Of a stretch of DNA of 64,000 nucleotides, positions 45,573-57,446 are shown in pieces (the first letter of the stretch is position 1; every line of letters begins with the position of its first letter). Where the stretch lies: positions 4,133,501 to 4,197,500 of the forward strand of contig JAQISU010000041.1 of NCBI GenBank assembly GCA_029339505.1, in the 5' to 3' direction. The position numbers and the translations under genes are program-made. A model generated the notes under the pieces. That model was not told where the DNA came from. It did not search any database and saw only the letters and a program-made list of their open reading frames with translations. This DNA comes from Unio delphinus. Lineage: Eukaryota; Mollusca; Bivalvia; Unionida; Unionidae.

Positions 45573-46075
45573 ATGGTTGATATTTACGGAAGATCTTCTA
45601 AACAAAAAAAAACAATTAACGGAATATCACACGAAAATATAAACAAAATCATTAACGCTGAAATATCTGAAATATTCAATTTTGCATATTTTGATCTCAA
45701 CAAAATTGTTGTATTTCAAGATAAGCAAGGAAAATTAAAAACGGATAATCTTTCATTACAGGATATTATCGCTATAATCAATCGAGTACCTGAAAACAAC
45801 ATAGCTGTGATTGTTAGTGGTGGTAAAATTAAACCCGGTGTTACTATGTCAACGATATCGGATAATATTCGCAATCGAATATAAAAATCCGATGATACAA
45901 TGACTGGTTCTCTCAATATAACTAATAATAAAATTACTGCTCTTGGTGAAACAAAATCAACCCATGTCGCAGCAACGAAAACATACGTCGATGATAGAGA
46001 CTTCCCAATGATGAACTCGTTGACAACAATCAATAATGAAGTAATAAATCTATAAATCTTAAATCTGATTATACT
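45573..46075 (+). pseudogene. Fibre-like ORF, unit C2
   Basis: ORF 45573-45884 (103 codons, MVDIYGRSSKQKK..). After one stop, the same frame continues DDTMTGSLNITNNKITALGE, then THVAATKTYVDDRDF..SLTTINNE to about 46050. This is the best-preserved fibre-type repeat in the window and agrees with the phage tail-fibre repeat pattern at nearly every conserved position. Confidence 0.6.
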
Positions 46076-46392
46076 GCTCACATAACACGTTCTTGAGTTT
46101 TCGTAGAATCGTAAACACAAACATAAACGAATTTTTTGGGAAGTCATTATAGTACTTGACATAAAAAAATCACACACTTGGTATCTTGAATTAGTCGCAA
46201 AACTACCACATACTTAAATACTGAGCTGCCCAATGAACGTACGACGTTACAGATACAATCAGGTGCGTGAATGGATAACCAAACTAAAAAATATAGCTAA
46301 TGAGTATACAGCAAAGGTATTTTAACAAATCGCAGACGTGTAGTTGATATTTAATAAACAATAACAATGACATCACCAGCAGCTGTAACAAT

Positions 46393-46671
46393 TTGTATTT
46401 CAGCTTCAACAAAAAATGTTATTGTTCTATAATATCATTGCAAAAAAAAATTATCTGCATGCAACAAAAAAAACTACAAGAGTATGCAGTAAAATTATTA
46501 ACTGAGACGCTACCATACTCTACATTATCTTCGTCGTTATCATCGGGCCTTAGTGATGGAATAATATCAGATAGCGAGTTCACAGAAATGATTAAGATTT
46601 ACAAGTATGATCCATGCGTTGCACTCCGCTATAATAAGTCAGGCGTTCGCCGACGTCATATTGTCACGTGA
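46393..46671 (+). pseudogene. Helical ORF truncated by an inverted-repeat element
   Basis: The 92-codon frame has a helical core (LQEYAVKLLTETL..SLSSGLSDGIISDSEFTEMIK). I associate it with a small helical ORF found with this type of element in other invertebrates (recollection, not verified). Its last residues are encoded by the left end of the element at 46631. Confidence 0.35.
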
Positions 46672-47730
46672 TCATAACAAATGGTCTCACTTGGAGAGAT
46701 CTAGTTAAGCTAACCTTGGTACATTTTTTAATTTTCATATTTTCTTTCTTCATGAAACAGTATGAACTTTACTAATACTTTTGATTTCTAATATTGCAGT
46801 CGCTGTACTGTGTTCAAGTTTAAATCGTCATATAATTATTTTTACAAATATTTTACTAGAAGGTGAAGATGAACGAAAAGGTATATAGCCAACGGTATTT
46901 TGATAATATTACACATTTTACACTACGTCATCTCGGAGATTCCTTCTTCAATCGATTACTTGATAAATTTTACGCCGAAATTGATATTAGGTGATGTGCG
47001 ACAGCCTAAATAGAGACAAAGATTAATACAAAAATAATAAACCTTATATTGTACGATGGACGAGAGTACCAATTGCTTTGCAAATATTGTACACTTCACA
47101 CCATGTCATCTAAATATTGTAGTGCCATAAACTCATTGATTAATTTAACATCGATATTGATATCTCGGTGTACATGACACCTCAGATTTAGCCCCCCAAA
47201 AATAGGATCGAAATAGTAACCCTATTCCACGACGAGGTGAATGTGACGATATTTGGTCCTATATTGTACATTCCATTTACAATGAATCCCGTAATATCTT
47301 TTACATCACATTGATTTAAGGCGACAGATGCATTAAATATTGTATAAACGACAACTTTGATAGTATTAGATGTTTAATTATTTATTTTCATTTAATTAAT
47401 TTAACATTAATTTTATAAAACACAGCAGCACAATACAGTTTGTATATATGTTGAGACAAGTAACATGCCTTACCTAATAACACACGATGAACATAATTTA
47501 TGTAAAATAATATGTCAGTATCAATGTAAAATTGTTAAGGTAGTGGCATAGCAAAAAATTCTAGCAATACTCCACCCAGACTTAGTCTAGGGACCGCTAC
47601 CGTCCCACCCCACCCCCACCCACCCCAAAAAAGGGTTGTTTGATGGTTATTTTAGCTCAAACTCCCAGTCTTTAGGGTTGGTTGGGCGGCTGCTAAGCCA
47701 CTTGTTGAAATAATCAATTACATAGAAGAT

Positions 47731-47781
<51 letters not shown>

Positions 47782-48007
47782 GCTTTTCCTTCATCTTCGC
47801 CTTTTAGTAAAATATTTGTAAAACATATTAAGTAACCTAATTGGTGCTCAGCCTTGAACACAAGATAATCACTGATATAATGTGTCACTAATAAAGAGAA
47901 TATTACGTGAATAAATGTCCCACCGTTAGATTAACTAGATCTCTCCGTATTAGGTCATTTGTTTTGCTCACGTGACAATATGGCGTCGGCGTTCGCCTGA
48001 CTTAGTA
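46631..48007. mobile_element. 1.4-kb element with long terminal inverted repeats
   Basis: 46631-46705 (ATAATAAGTCAGGCGTTCGC.., CATATTGTCACGTGA.., GGAGAGATCTAGTTAA) is the inverse complement, with few changes, of 47930-48007. The arms extend about 75-80 bp. Inside are three eroded ~180-bp direct repeats (46900-47330) with TATTGTAC..ACTACGTCATCT-like words, and (GT)24 at 47732-47779. No transposase is seen, so it is a non-autonomous DNA transposon; TA-type target duplication is possible but unclear. Confidence 0.75.
47732..47779. repeat. (GT)n microsatellite
   Basis: About 24 GT units. Confidence 0.96.
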
Positions 48008-48019
48008 TGGTATCACGGT

Positions 48020-49010
48020 ACCAATCGTTTTTCCATAGACCTCAATGCTAATGTTTTGTGAAATAAATATACTGTATATCCTACTTCAGCATGCATGTCA
48101 CACGCTGTCACAGAGAACAATCTTAGATTGTCAGTTTGACAAGGACAAAACCAGGTACTCCATTGCATTTAAGAGAGATAACTCTGCTGGAAGAATACGT
48201 GGGAAAGGGTTATCTAGTCATAACAGATCCAGTTTCACCCATGTTTACCACAATTTTTTTTACATCATAAAAAAATACAAAATATGATCTAGATATAATC
48301 TTAAATAATGCACTGATCATAGCTAGTGTTGATGTTTATTTCTGCACCTTAAGTTCCGCCTACCTGGGGTTGTACAATTGGTACCGTTATACCGTATAGC
48401 AAAGTGCAATGTAATGGTCATAGCAAGCAGGGAACCAGACTATTCCAAAACTTGGTGCAAATATACGATGCATTGCGTAGCTTTCTGTCACGGTTCATTA
48501 GATGACAAAAAGAGATTCTAACAAGGCTGTGGCTAATAAACTGGGCATAAGACTTCTTAAAGACATCTTCATAGCTTATTAAAAGGAGAAAAGAGCGACA
48601 ACTTTTGTAAACTTTAACAAATAATTTATTTCCCATGAATAAATGAACTTTTTTATTTAAAGTCTCATACTGTTACGAATTAAATCTCAAATAATCCACA
48701 CATTTATATCACAAGTACTAATGAATAAAGTTCTAATTAAACTCCGGTTGAGTTCCAAATCAGACCCAGTACTGAATGGGTTGATGCGTCTGTATTGGCC
48801 TATGGTCTTGAGATGTGCCTACAGTCTTTAAATGATCCTCGATAAAATAATGCAAGATGTCATTTTCTTGATTCACTGAACTTACAAGTTAATGTTTCTA
48901 TCCGAGAATAGTATTAAATTATTTCACCCAAATCAAATACCGAACACAAGAATAAGACTTATTGTGCCTAAAGATGGTATAGCAAAACTGAAATTGTTTC
49001 AAGTAAATAA
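48020..49010. other. Non-coding stretch with a possible LTR-family relative
   Basis: At 48590-48690 phrases such as TTTGTAAACTTTAACAA.AATTTATT and ATAAATGAACTT resemble the solo-LTR-like element at 43400-43470, in the same orientation. No ends could be found. ORFs here have no motif. Confidence 0.3.
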
Positions 49011-49011
49011 G

Positions 49012-49012
<1 letters not shown>

Positions 49013-49100
<88 letters not shown>
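49013..49100. repeat. (TA)n microsatellite
   Basis: About 44 TA units. Confidence 0.97.
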
Positions 49101-49105
<5 letters not shown>

Positions 49106-49109
49106 TGTC

Positions 49110-50350
49110 AGTTTTAAATAATTTTTACTTTTCATTTACTCATTCATTTCATTTATTTAAATTTACTCAATAGAGGTGTTTTCTTAGAAAATTGGTTGAC
49201 CTGAATATTCTTTGGTAAACAGTAATGTTGACCTAATTTCTGACGTTGATTTAAGGTTAGTGGCGACCACGTAAACAGGTTTTATTTGAAATTTAAAACG
49301 ATTGGTTGTTGTCAAGGTCAAGATGGGACTAGTGAATTAGAAGAAAACAACTTTTTATTTCAATTTTAAAATTACTGGTTCTCGACGGGGTCACGTTGGG
49401 AGTAGGTGATATAAACGATCATGTTACCCTTTCCCACCCTTCGTGATTTCGCAATTTGGGTATTTTTTCGAAATTGCGTATTAGAATACTACATAGTCTT
49501 TTTTGTGAAATATTCTTAATTCGACGTTTTTACATTTGACGTTAAGTCATTTCCTTTTGTAGTCGCCAATCTTTTTGAATCTATGTTAAATTTTCTTCAG
49601 TTCACTTAGATTTTAAAGGATTAATTCGTATCTCTAGAACAATAGTTTTCTCACCATGAACACGAAATCGGAGCACGTAATTGAGATGATAGATGATATA
49701 ATTTGTCTAAAATGAGTGCTTATAAAAATATGATGCTGACATCTTCATGACGTTTTCTGTATATAAAATACGTCACAAACATGACGTTTTTACGTCAAAA
49801 TTACAGGTTACCTATTGTAATGTACTAACATACGTATATAGACATAATGAAAAAACATGTATATATTCATGTTTAATGACATGTTGTCACAATATAAAAC
49901 CGAAGAAAGTAAATTTGTCATGTATGCAAATTCATGTAAATAGACTGTAATTTGTAACCCGTTTTACTAATTTAAATAAATGTCGTCTTCATCTTGTATT
50001 CGACAGCAATGTCTCGTCAGAATTTCCATACTTGATAGATCTCCAACAATTTGTACCCATTTTTGAAACTCTCTGGAAATATTGCGACGACCAATAGATG
50101 TCAACATCTTGAAGAAAGGCAAGTGTGCTAAAAAGTATGAACACAAACGTTGTTTGCTAAGTATAATAAAACCCGAAAATGAAGATACTTACCTATTTGT
50201 TTTGCATACCTATCCACCTAATTACGTCCATCTATCCATCCATTCAGACATGTATCCATCCAGTCAACCAGCTATACAAACATAGGCCTTACATAAATGC
50301 ATAAATGCGTACAGATTTGTAGACATATTTATGTGCGCTACTCATATTGT
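49110..50350. other. Non-coding stretch, nothing recognised
   Basis: AT-rich with ATGACGTTTT words around 49748-49790. No supported feature. Confidence 0.4.
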
Positions 50351-50354
50351 CCCG

Positions 50355-50414
50355 TGTATGTATGTATGTATGTATGTATGTATGTATGTATGTATGTATG
50401 TATGTATGTATGTA

Positions 50415-50467
<53 letters not shown>

Positions 50468-50534
50468 ATGTATGTATGTATGTATGTATGTATGTATGTA
50501 TGTATGTATGTATGTATGTATGTATGTATGTATA
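50355..50534. repeat. (TATG)n with internal (TG)n
   Basis: TATG units on both sides of a TG run near 50420-50450. Confidence 0.96.
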
Positions 50535-50701
50535 CAGCGCCGGATTAAGCACCGTGGAGGCCCATAGCCAGTCAAACTTTTGGGGCCCCAGACCCACGGT
50601 CACGGTCTCATGGGGGACCCTGGGGGCCCCTAATGGGGCCCCTAAAAGTCGCGGGGCCCATAGGCAGTTGCCTGCTCTGCCTAATGGGTAATCCGGGACT
50701 G
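50535..50701. mobile_element. hAT-type MITE inside a TATG microsatellite
   Basis: 167 bp, starting CAGCGCCGGATTAAGC and ending GGTAATCCGGGACTG: imperfect inverted ends. The flanks TATGTATA (50527-50534) and TATGTATG (50702-50709) match at 7 of 8, though they lie in a repeat. The interior is rich in GGGGCCCC words. The ends resemble those of GC-rich hAT MITEs. Confidence 0.75.
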
Positions 50702-50714
50702 TATGTATGTATGT

Positions 50715-51350
50715 TTATGGGTGACGTCACAAACATGCACTTAGTTTGTTTGCCTTATAAATGCCTCCGACAAAATATGTGAAGGCTGACATCATTAGTA
50801 ACACTGGGAAAATACAACTAATCTCACAATGGATTTGAAAATGTTCAAAATGTGTTTTCTTTTCCAGCTGTCTATGAGTGGATCGATGACAGATATTACG
50901 AATTCCCACTGTACATGATGTACATTTAGGCAGAGAAGCGACATAACTTCTCCACCATCTAACCCTCTCTAAAGATAGGGTCAGCTAGATTGACCTCTTC
51001 TCGACATACTTAACCACCGACATCCACCCACCCACCCATCGGTTTCGAGGAACCTGGACTGTATGTGTCCAGCTTAAGCCGGACAGGGGAATTGTGTCAC
51101 GGGCGGTCAATGACCGAAGAACAAAAAGTCACGTGTTCGGGAAAACGCCTGGTTCTGCGGACATGGCCATTGATTTTCATTACTTTACCTTACAAATCCA
51201 GCTCAACCCTGGTGACCTTCAAGGCAGAAAAAAGAATCACCAAGAGCTTCAATATAATTGATTCACGCAGTTAACCCATAGGCTAATAACACTCTTCATT
51301 GGTTTGTTTCATTTCTTGTAATAGTTATATGAGTCAAATTGTTAACGCTA
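50715..51350. other. Non-coding stretch, nothing recognised
   Basis: No supported gene. The 60-codon minus-strand ORF at 50727-50909 and the 69-codon ORF at 51065-51274 lack motifs. Confidence 0.4.
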
Positions 51351-51354
51351 CGTC

Positions 51355-51355
<1 letters not shown>

Positions 51356-51402
<47 letters not shown>
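51356..51402. repeat. (CA)n microsatellite
   Basis: About 23 CA units. Confidence 0.96.
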
Positions 51403-51407
<5 letters not shown>

Positions 51408-51409
51408 CA

Positions 51410-52390
51410 TACAAATATTACGATTATCACCTTTGGGTCGAGCTTTTGGTTTTGTTTATAGGGGGTGGAGTGGGGTTGGTGGGGTGTAGTTTTCATTATC
51501 ATCAATCAAAATATGTCTTTAGTGATTCTGATATGCAAGCAGACGACATGAAACAACGTTACACACTTCCTTCATCAATATGATAGAAACTGAAGCAGAC
51601 CTAAACAAGGACGTACAGCATCTGCATGTTTGGCATCGGTCTAATCAACCTGAAAGAAGAAAAAGTAATTTTATTTAATCCCAAAACTATGTTGTAAAGT
51701 GATGCTGCCAAACTGAATGGCTCACGTGAAGGAGTTAACTTATATTATGTGAGCAATTGAAAACTATTTAGACTTCATATATATGAAATTTATTCAAATG
51801 TTCTAGTATTACATCCACAATTGCGTAGTTCTGTTGAATTAAGGCCTACATTCACGTAAAAAGGATGTCTATATTGACTATACTACGTCAGATTAAATAT
51901 GCTTGTACAATTGGTGCAACGCGTGCAACAAAAGGAAGGAAATACCCCATAAGGATTCTAAACTGAAAAAGAAGGCATCATATTTATTTATATATGATGA
52001 ATTTCGTACAGCATCCATTTGCTATTTTAATGATTCTAAAAAACTTCCTTTCAAAAATAGAATCACATTAAACACACGCCTCCAAAATACAAGAAAAAAA
52101 GTTTTATATTAATTACTGCCTCCGCTTCTTTTAATTTTTACTGGGACTTTAAAAAAAATCACATTAACAAAACTGACTTCAAATTATTCAGTTTTCAGGG
52201 TGCCATTATGTAATTCTCTACTGACAAAATGTGAAAGTTCAAATCATTTTGGGATAGGTTTAAGAAAAGGTGCTACCAGCGTCTTCGAGAACATCAATCT
52301 GCTGGAAAGTCCTCTGAACATCTGATATGAAATTGAAAGTTACAGAATTTCCTGTATGAATTGTGGCCCGTATTCCTTTCAGCTTGTTGA
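51410..52390. other. Non-coding stretch, nothing recognised
   Basis: AT-rich. The ORF at 51903-52112 is Lys-rich without a known motif. Confidence 0.4.
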
Positions 52391-52392
52391 TT

Positions 52393-52422
52393 TTGTGTGT
52401 GTGTGTGTGTGTGTGTGTTGGT

Positions 52423-52485
<63 letters not shown>
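52393..52485. repeat. (GT)n and (GA)n microsatellites
   Basis: GT run 52393-52418, GA run 52427-52485. Confidence 0.96.
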
Positions 52486-52486
<1 letters not shown>

Positions 52487-52768
52487 GTGAAGAGTGCGTG
52501 AGTGAAAAGATTTGTTAAAACAAAGTTCAAGGAAGGTTAATGTTTGTGTCGCTAACGGTGTACTCTTTTAAATGCATTACTACTGTTACTACTATTACTT
52601 TCTTTTAGGGGTTTATCGAATTGCATTAGTTATTTAACATTGTTCATCGCCTTTTTGGTGGGTGGGGATTCAGTATATAGAAAGTATAGCATGACACAAT
52701 GAGAAAATGGTAAATGTAGATGGTTATAAGTTGGAAATTCTTGGCTGTATCAAACCTTTATGCTGCTT

Positions 52769-52830
52769 TAGGGGGCAGGGGCCAGAGTTAAAGTACAGAG
52801 CAGGGGGCAGGGGCCAGAGTTAATGTACAA
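52769..52830. repeat. Short tandem duplication
   Basis: GGGGGCAGGGGCCAGAGTTAA.GTAC occurs twice, about 33 bp apart. Confidence 0.85.
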
Positions 52831-52839
52831 ATTTAATGC

Positions 52840-53400
52840 CGATATCAGTGAATTAGTATAAAAAAGCGTATAAAATCAAATACACAATTGATGTCAAAAA
52901 GGTCCATAATTTTGGATACCTAAATTAAAACAAAGCATAAGAATACTATCTTCTTGACCAGAGAAGTGAATGTCAGTTCATGGCAGAAGAAGTTTATGCC
53001 CCCAACCAAATATAAAATTTTTAACTGCAATTTTCAGGTCCAAGTCATTTTTGACACAATGTGATGCTCACATTGCAAATACAACCCCTTTTACTGATGA
53101 CAATTCTGCAAAACAGTGTACTAAACAGGCAGATGCAATTAAAAATAGTTGTCATCCACGCCGTTTCTTAGATATTCCACTTGCCCCAAACCCATGTGTT
53201 TACTGCTATGGGAGGCTAACTCTTCTTCCTAGCTGACAATTAGTATTTTACATTCGACATACTGCAGTAACTATGGAAGGTGTACATGCCTGACATAAAT
53301 TTCAAGAACAACAGAAGCCCAAAACACCTAGTTCCCAAATATATCAAATTTGTAATTAGTAAACAGTAATAGCTGAAAAAAGTATAGTTAAGAAATTTGA
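52840..53400. other. Non-coding stretch with an 88-codon ORF of unknown kind
   Basis: The ORF 52970-53236 (+), ending NPCVYCYGRLTLLPS, has several Cys residues but no family I recognise, no clear splice sites and no promoter. Confidence 0.3.
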
Positions 53401-53589
53401 CAGTGGCCAAAAAAAATGTACTCTGCCACTTTCATCATCATCAACCGTCTGTTGACCTAGCGTGGTCGTCGAGGCGCTTTGCTGCTGGACATTGTACCAG
53501 CTTTCTCCACTTGTATCGATCATGTGCCAAGGCATGTGTCTCCGCAACACTTTTCCTCTGGTCCATTCTTTGATGTTGTCAATCCACTT

Positions 53590-53607
53590 CCCCCCCCCCC
53601 CCCCCCC
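53590..53607. repeat. Poly-C run causing a frameshift in the LINE relic
   Basis: About 18 C's sit where the LINE frame shifts (in a Gly-rich region on the minus strand). Length slippage here could be a sequencing or biological variant. Confidence 0.85.
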
Positions 53608-54166
53608 GTCTACCTCTCCTTCTACCACCCTGGACGCTGCCCTGCAGAAATGTTGTGGATTGACTGTTGGCTCTAGTGACATGGCCGTACCATTTCAGCT
53701 TTCTCTTTTTGACGGTGGTGGATAGGTCTTCATATTGGCCTACTTCGCGCCTAATGGTGTTACGCACTTCTTCATTTGTGATGTGGTCCATGTAAGAGAT
53801 GGCAAGGATGGTTCTGTAGCATCTCATTTCAAGTGCCTGGATTCTTAGTTGTAATTCCGCTGTCAGGGTCCAGGCCTCACATGAATATAAAAAGATTGAG
53901 ATGACTAGTGCTCTCAATAGTCTGATTTTCGTTTTCAGACAGATATTCTTGTCCTTCCAGATGGGTCTTAGTTCTGACATAGCTGCCATTGTTTGTGCCG
54001 CTCGTGACAAAACTTCTGCTCTTGATCCCTCTTCGGTTATTATGGAACCAATATATTTGAATTGCCTCACTGTTTCCAGTTCCTGTCGTCTGACTAATCT
54101 TGGCTGAAATTTGTTTGCCACTATTTGTCATCAGCTTTGTCTTCTCGGCGCTTATCTCCATGTTAA

Positions 54167-54203
54167 CCGCTCCTGCGGCCTAGTGGTTAGAGCATCTACT
54201 CAA
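54167..54203 (+). mobile_element. SINE family-1 head fragment inside the LINE relic
   Basis: ACCGCTCCTGCGGCCTAGTG.. and GAGCATCTACTC match the first ~37 bases of family-1 SINEs (compare 18733 and 57451). They lie exactly at the junction of the two LINE pieces, with the LINE sequence resuming at the codons for RWTEY. Confidence 0.75.
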
Positions 54204-54304
54204 TACTCAGTCCATCTTTTTGCAATGTCACTCGCTTCTGTGAGGCAATTTCCATTTTCGTCTTGAGTGGTACTGACTCTTGGTTGTTTCTGTCTGGTTC
54301 AATG

Positions 54305-54580
54305 TACATTTAATTAATGTTCCACTAAATGCCCTTGCTGAGAAATACATTCCATTTTTATTCTGTGCATCCATTTATACAATAGTTAATTCAAAGGAGG
54401 ACAAAAAAAAAAAAATAATATTAACAGGCATATCAAGGCTAAAGGTAAATTATTTTGTTTATTACAAGTTATTTCGAGTAGCAGAAATTTGAAATGATCT
54501 GCTATACTTGTCGTCCTTATATAATTAAAAAAAATCCCCCTTTTTTTTTAAAAGGTATTAGTACTGACATGAAAGTTTTA
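54305..54580. other. Non-coding stretch, nothing recognised
   Basis: AT-rich with an A run at 54404-54413. The ORF 54280-54492 has no motif. Confidence 0.4.
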
Positions 54581-54586
54581 TTTTAG

Positions 54587-54714
54587 GTTTGCTTGGCTTG
54601 GTCTGAAAATAACCAACCGTCAACAGCAAATACACTACCTAAATCAATTTGCTACATATCACATGAAAATGAGAAAGCGGAAAAAGCGTACTTGATCGAA
54701 ACAACTGGCGTGAG
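54587..54714 (+). other. Weak exon candidate upstream of the kinase gene
   Basis: TTTTATTTTAG acceptor and GAG|GTAGGC donor bound a 128-base open stretch reading VCLAWSENNQPSTANTLPKS and ending IETTGVR. Reading-frame openness is only mildly unusual. It could be a relic of a mobile element or a chance frame. Confidence 0.25.
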
Positions 54715-55319
54715 GTAGGCTATGGAATAGTTACCCTTGGAAGTTTACAATGTTGCAAGTGTGTAAATTTTAGAGCGATCTATATTACAGTAAAGGGTTG
54801 TGGAGCCTTAATGGACATGAAAATTTCCGGTATTTGGTCACTTATTGCAGTCATGTGATTTTAATCAAATTAGTACACGTATAGTCCGCTTTGTTATCTA
54901 ATGAGCTATTTATAGAAAAATAAACATTAATACCATTCATGTACACAAAACAATTACTATGGTGTTACACTAGTACAGTGCATGTACTTAGCAACATGCA
55001 AAATAATGAAATATGCAGATGATGATATCCAGCAAAAGTTATAGGTAGCTAATAAATAACATATATAGGTTTGACTGTTTTAAACAGTCAAAATTAATTC
55101 ATGAAATAGGCCATAGGGCGGGAATCACCTCTCGGGGCTTTTGTATGCCGATGACACACGAAGATTTCCGAGTTAAATTCCCCATCTCAGGAACATGTGC
55201 AACATGTATTCAAATTAAAAAAAAAAGGTAATAACACTGAAGCTTAATTTTCCATTTTTATGTTTATTGCAGTGCTTAAATGTACAATCAGGTATATTTA
55301 AAGCACGTATTATCCCGAT

Positions 55320-55640
55320 AGATCGCGCGCTGTTTCGCGAGGCTAATGTGACGTCACAGGGTTTAGGAGAGCATCAACAACGAAGTACCCACCAGAAGCT
55401 GTAACCGCATCTCTTGAACGTGGACACCATTATTCATCGACTCTTGTCACTAGTCAGATCGATAGATCAGACTTTGTTTTATCAGGACATGAAATTCCAA
55501 TGTCCGTGAAATGGACTGAGGGCCAGGTTTTTGCCAAGAATGTTGGGTGAAAACATTCGGGGCCCGCCATCTTAGGTTTCAGGAGCTCGCTGTCACACAG
55601 CCACTTGCTGTATATTTAAGTCTCCGGTAGGGTGAAAATA
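55320..55640 (+). promoter_or_regulatory. Probable promoter and first-exon region of the TLK gene
   Basis: A CpG-bearing patch in AT-rich surroundings (TCGCGCGC, TTTCGCGAGG, GTGACGTCAC at 55350, a CRE-like palindrome) followed by CCCGCCATCTTAGG at 55563-55576, which resembles a YY1 site. It lies about 2.4 kb upstream of the first coding exon on the same strand. A CGG|GTAGGG near 55626 could be a donor. Inferred from composition and position. Confidence 0.4.
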
Positions 55641-55649
55641 ATTTCTTAG

Positions 55650-57440
55650 GAATTTTTGTAGATTTTTCTATCGATTTATATATTCGCTGGTCTTGTTTAA
55701 CCAAGAATATTTAACAAAGCTGCGTTTCTTCTGTTGTACATGCATTCATTCATTTTTGCAAATATGGTGGAAAATCTGTCCATAGAATTCCTCATGACCG
55801 TGCGTAAAATGCATTATTTATATAGATGGAACAAATATGACACAACAAGATTGAAGTTAGAATCTCTAAATATTTACTTTGTAGAATAAAAAGATCTAAG
55901 TTCATTAATTGTCGGTGAAGAATAGTGGGTCATAGGGACAGTGCAGGAATTATATCCCATCTTAAGTTTAGATTATTAATTGGATTAGATTAGCAAATGC
56001 TTCTGTAAATCAGCATGGGAATTAACCATTCATTATCAGTGAAGGTCAATGGAAGATCAAGCAGTAGATATATTAGGCAGCTGGACACTGGTCAGTGTAC
56101 TTAAAATTTGATACAGATTCAACACTTTTACACCATGTAGCTAGTTCAATACAGTTTTCAAAATGTTAAAAAGCACATATAAATCATACAATTTTGGAAA
56201 CTTGATGTCATGAGATGTCAGAATCTAAAATCATTTCTAAAATATAGAATTCTTAAAAGTTGTAAAGAATTTTTAAAGTTTTGATCATAAAAAAAAGTGT
56301 CTGCCAAAATTAGACTCGCTGGTGCATTGGGTAACTATTTCATTTGTATGCAAGAAAGTTTTAAAGGAAAGCAGTGATTTTTTTTTTAAAAGGCCAAAAA
56401 CACATTTAAATATCAAGTTATCAGCTATTTGCCTGGGTGCACAAGCACGTTTGTGGCAACATCAATCAGAAACTAGTTCTTTTTTTTGGGGGGTGGTTGT
56501 ACCACTTTGGGCATTTGTAACAAGTATGACAACATCTCAACTAACTCTCATTTCAAATGTCATTAAAAAAATAATTAAAAAAACTTATTAAAAATGTTCT
56601 GAAGATAATTTTATGTTAATAAAGTGTTAAACAACAATCTTTAAGTCCCCTCTTTTGTAATCTTCCAACAGTTTATATGAATAAATCTCCATCATATTTG
56701 TTATACCATTCTTTGTATCCTGGAACCTGAGATAAACATTAAAGAAAAACAATTTGCTTTCTCATTAGTAGAATATCCTCATTTTATCATTAAAATGTGC
56801 TTTTTTCATAATAATTTTTTTGCACGGTTTTATAGTTTATAGCTGAGGAAAACTTAATTGCAAGAACTATTCACTGATATTTCCATAAATTCAAAATTTT
56901 CCATTAAACTATTAAAACAAATTATTTTGGATATAAACAATATTGCTTCTAAAGTAGTTTTCTGATTTAAGTGAACATATATTTTAAAACAAAAATATAA
57001 TGAGCTATTGCACAGAATATTGACAGTACTGGTTATTAATATTTTTAATAACATTTCTTTGTCATTTACCAAAGAATATTATTTCTGAAAAGATTTTGTT
57101 ATTGATGTTAATATTTTGATATTTTTTTGTCTTTAAAAGCATTTAAAACAATATATCTGAAGATTTTTTTTGTCTTAATAAACATTTAAAGCATTATATA
57201 ACTTTTCATGAATTTAAGCATCTTGTAACTGAAATTGATTAGAGATTCCTGTCTGAAAAGTGTTTTTATTATTAGATGATTACAATTGATGATGCAAGAA
57301 TTAGAAAGAGTTTAAAGCACCATTCCTCAATATTATTTTACCCGAGATATTACTTGGCCAATGTATAATTTTACAGTATTTAATTTCTTGGAAAGCATGT
57401 TTCACTTTGTTCTCGACAGTAAAAGCATTATCTTTATTTC
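55650..57440 (+). other. First intron of the TLK gene (inferred), nothing recognised
   Basis: AT-rich sequence without supported elements. The ORFs at 56322 (+) and 56854 (-) show no motif. Confidence 0.4.
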
Positions 57441-57446
57441 CATTTT

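Larger units (their letters stand above)
53400..54300 (-). pseudogene. Non-LTR retrotransposon 3' fragment, rearranged
   Basis: The minus-strand ORF 53579-54121 encodes FKYIGSIITEEGSRAEVLSR, IWKDKNICLKTKIRLLRALV, SCEAWTL, YMDHITNEEVR and KKRKLKWYGHVTR: the post-palm, thumb and C-terminal region of endonuclease/reverse-transcriptase LINEs. It passes into another frame (WIDNIKEWTRGK, 53560-53590) across an 18-base C run. Upstream, MEISAEKTKLMTN starts at 54161 in a shifted frame. Further upstream (54205-54295) comes a separate N-terminal piece, TTQDENGNCLTEASDIAKRW. The catalytic palm is missing between them. Confidence 0.88.

Noticed and set aside
54587..54714. Confident coding exon
   Set aside because: Open frame of 42 codons with plausible splice sites, but no partner exon or family, so kept only as a weak candidate.
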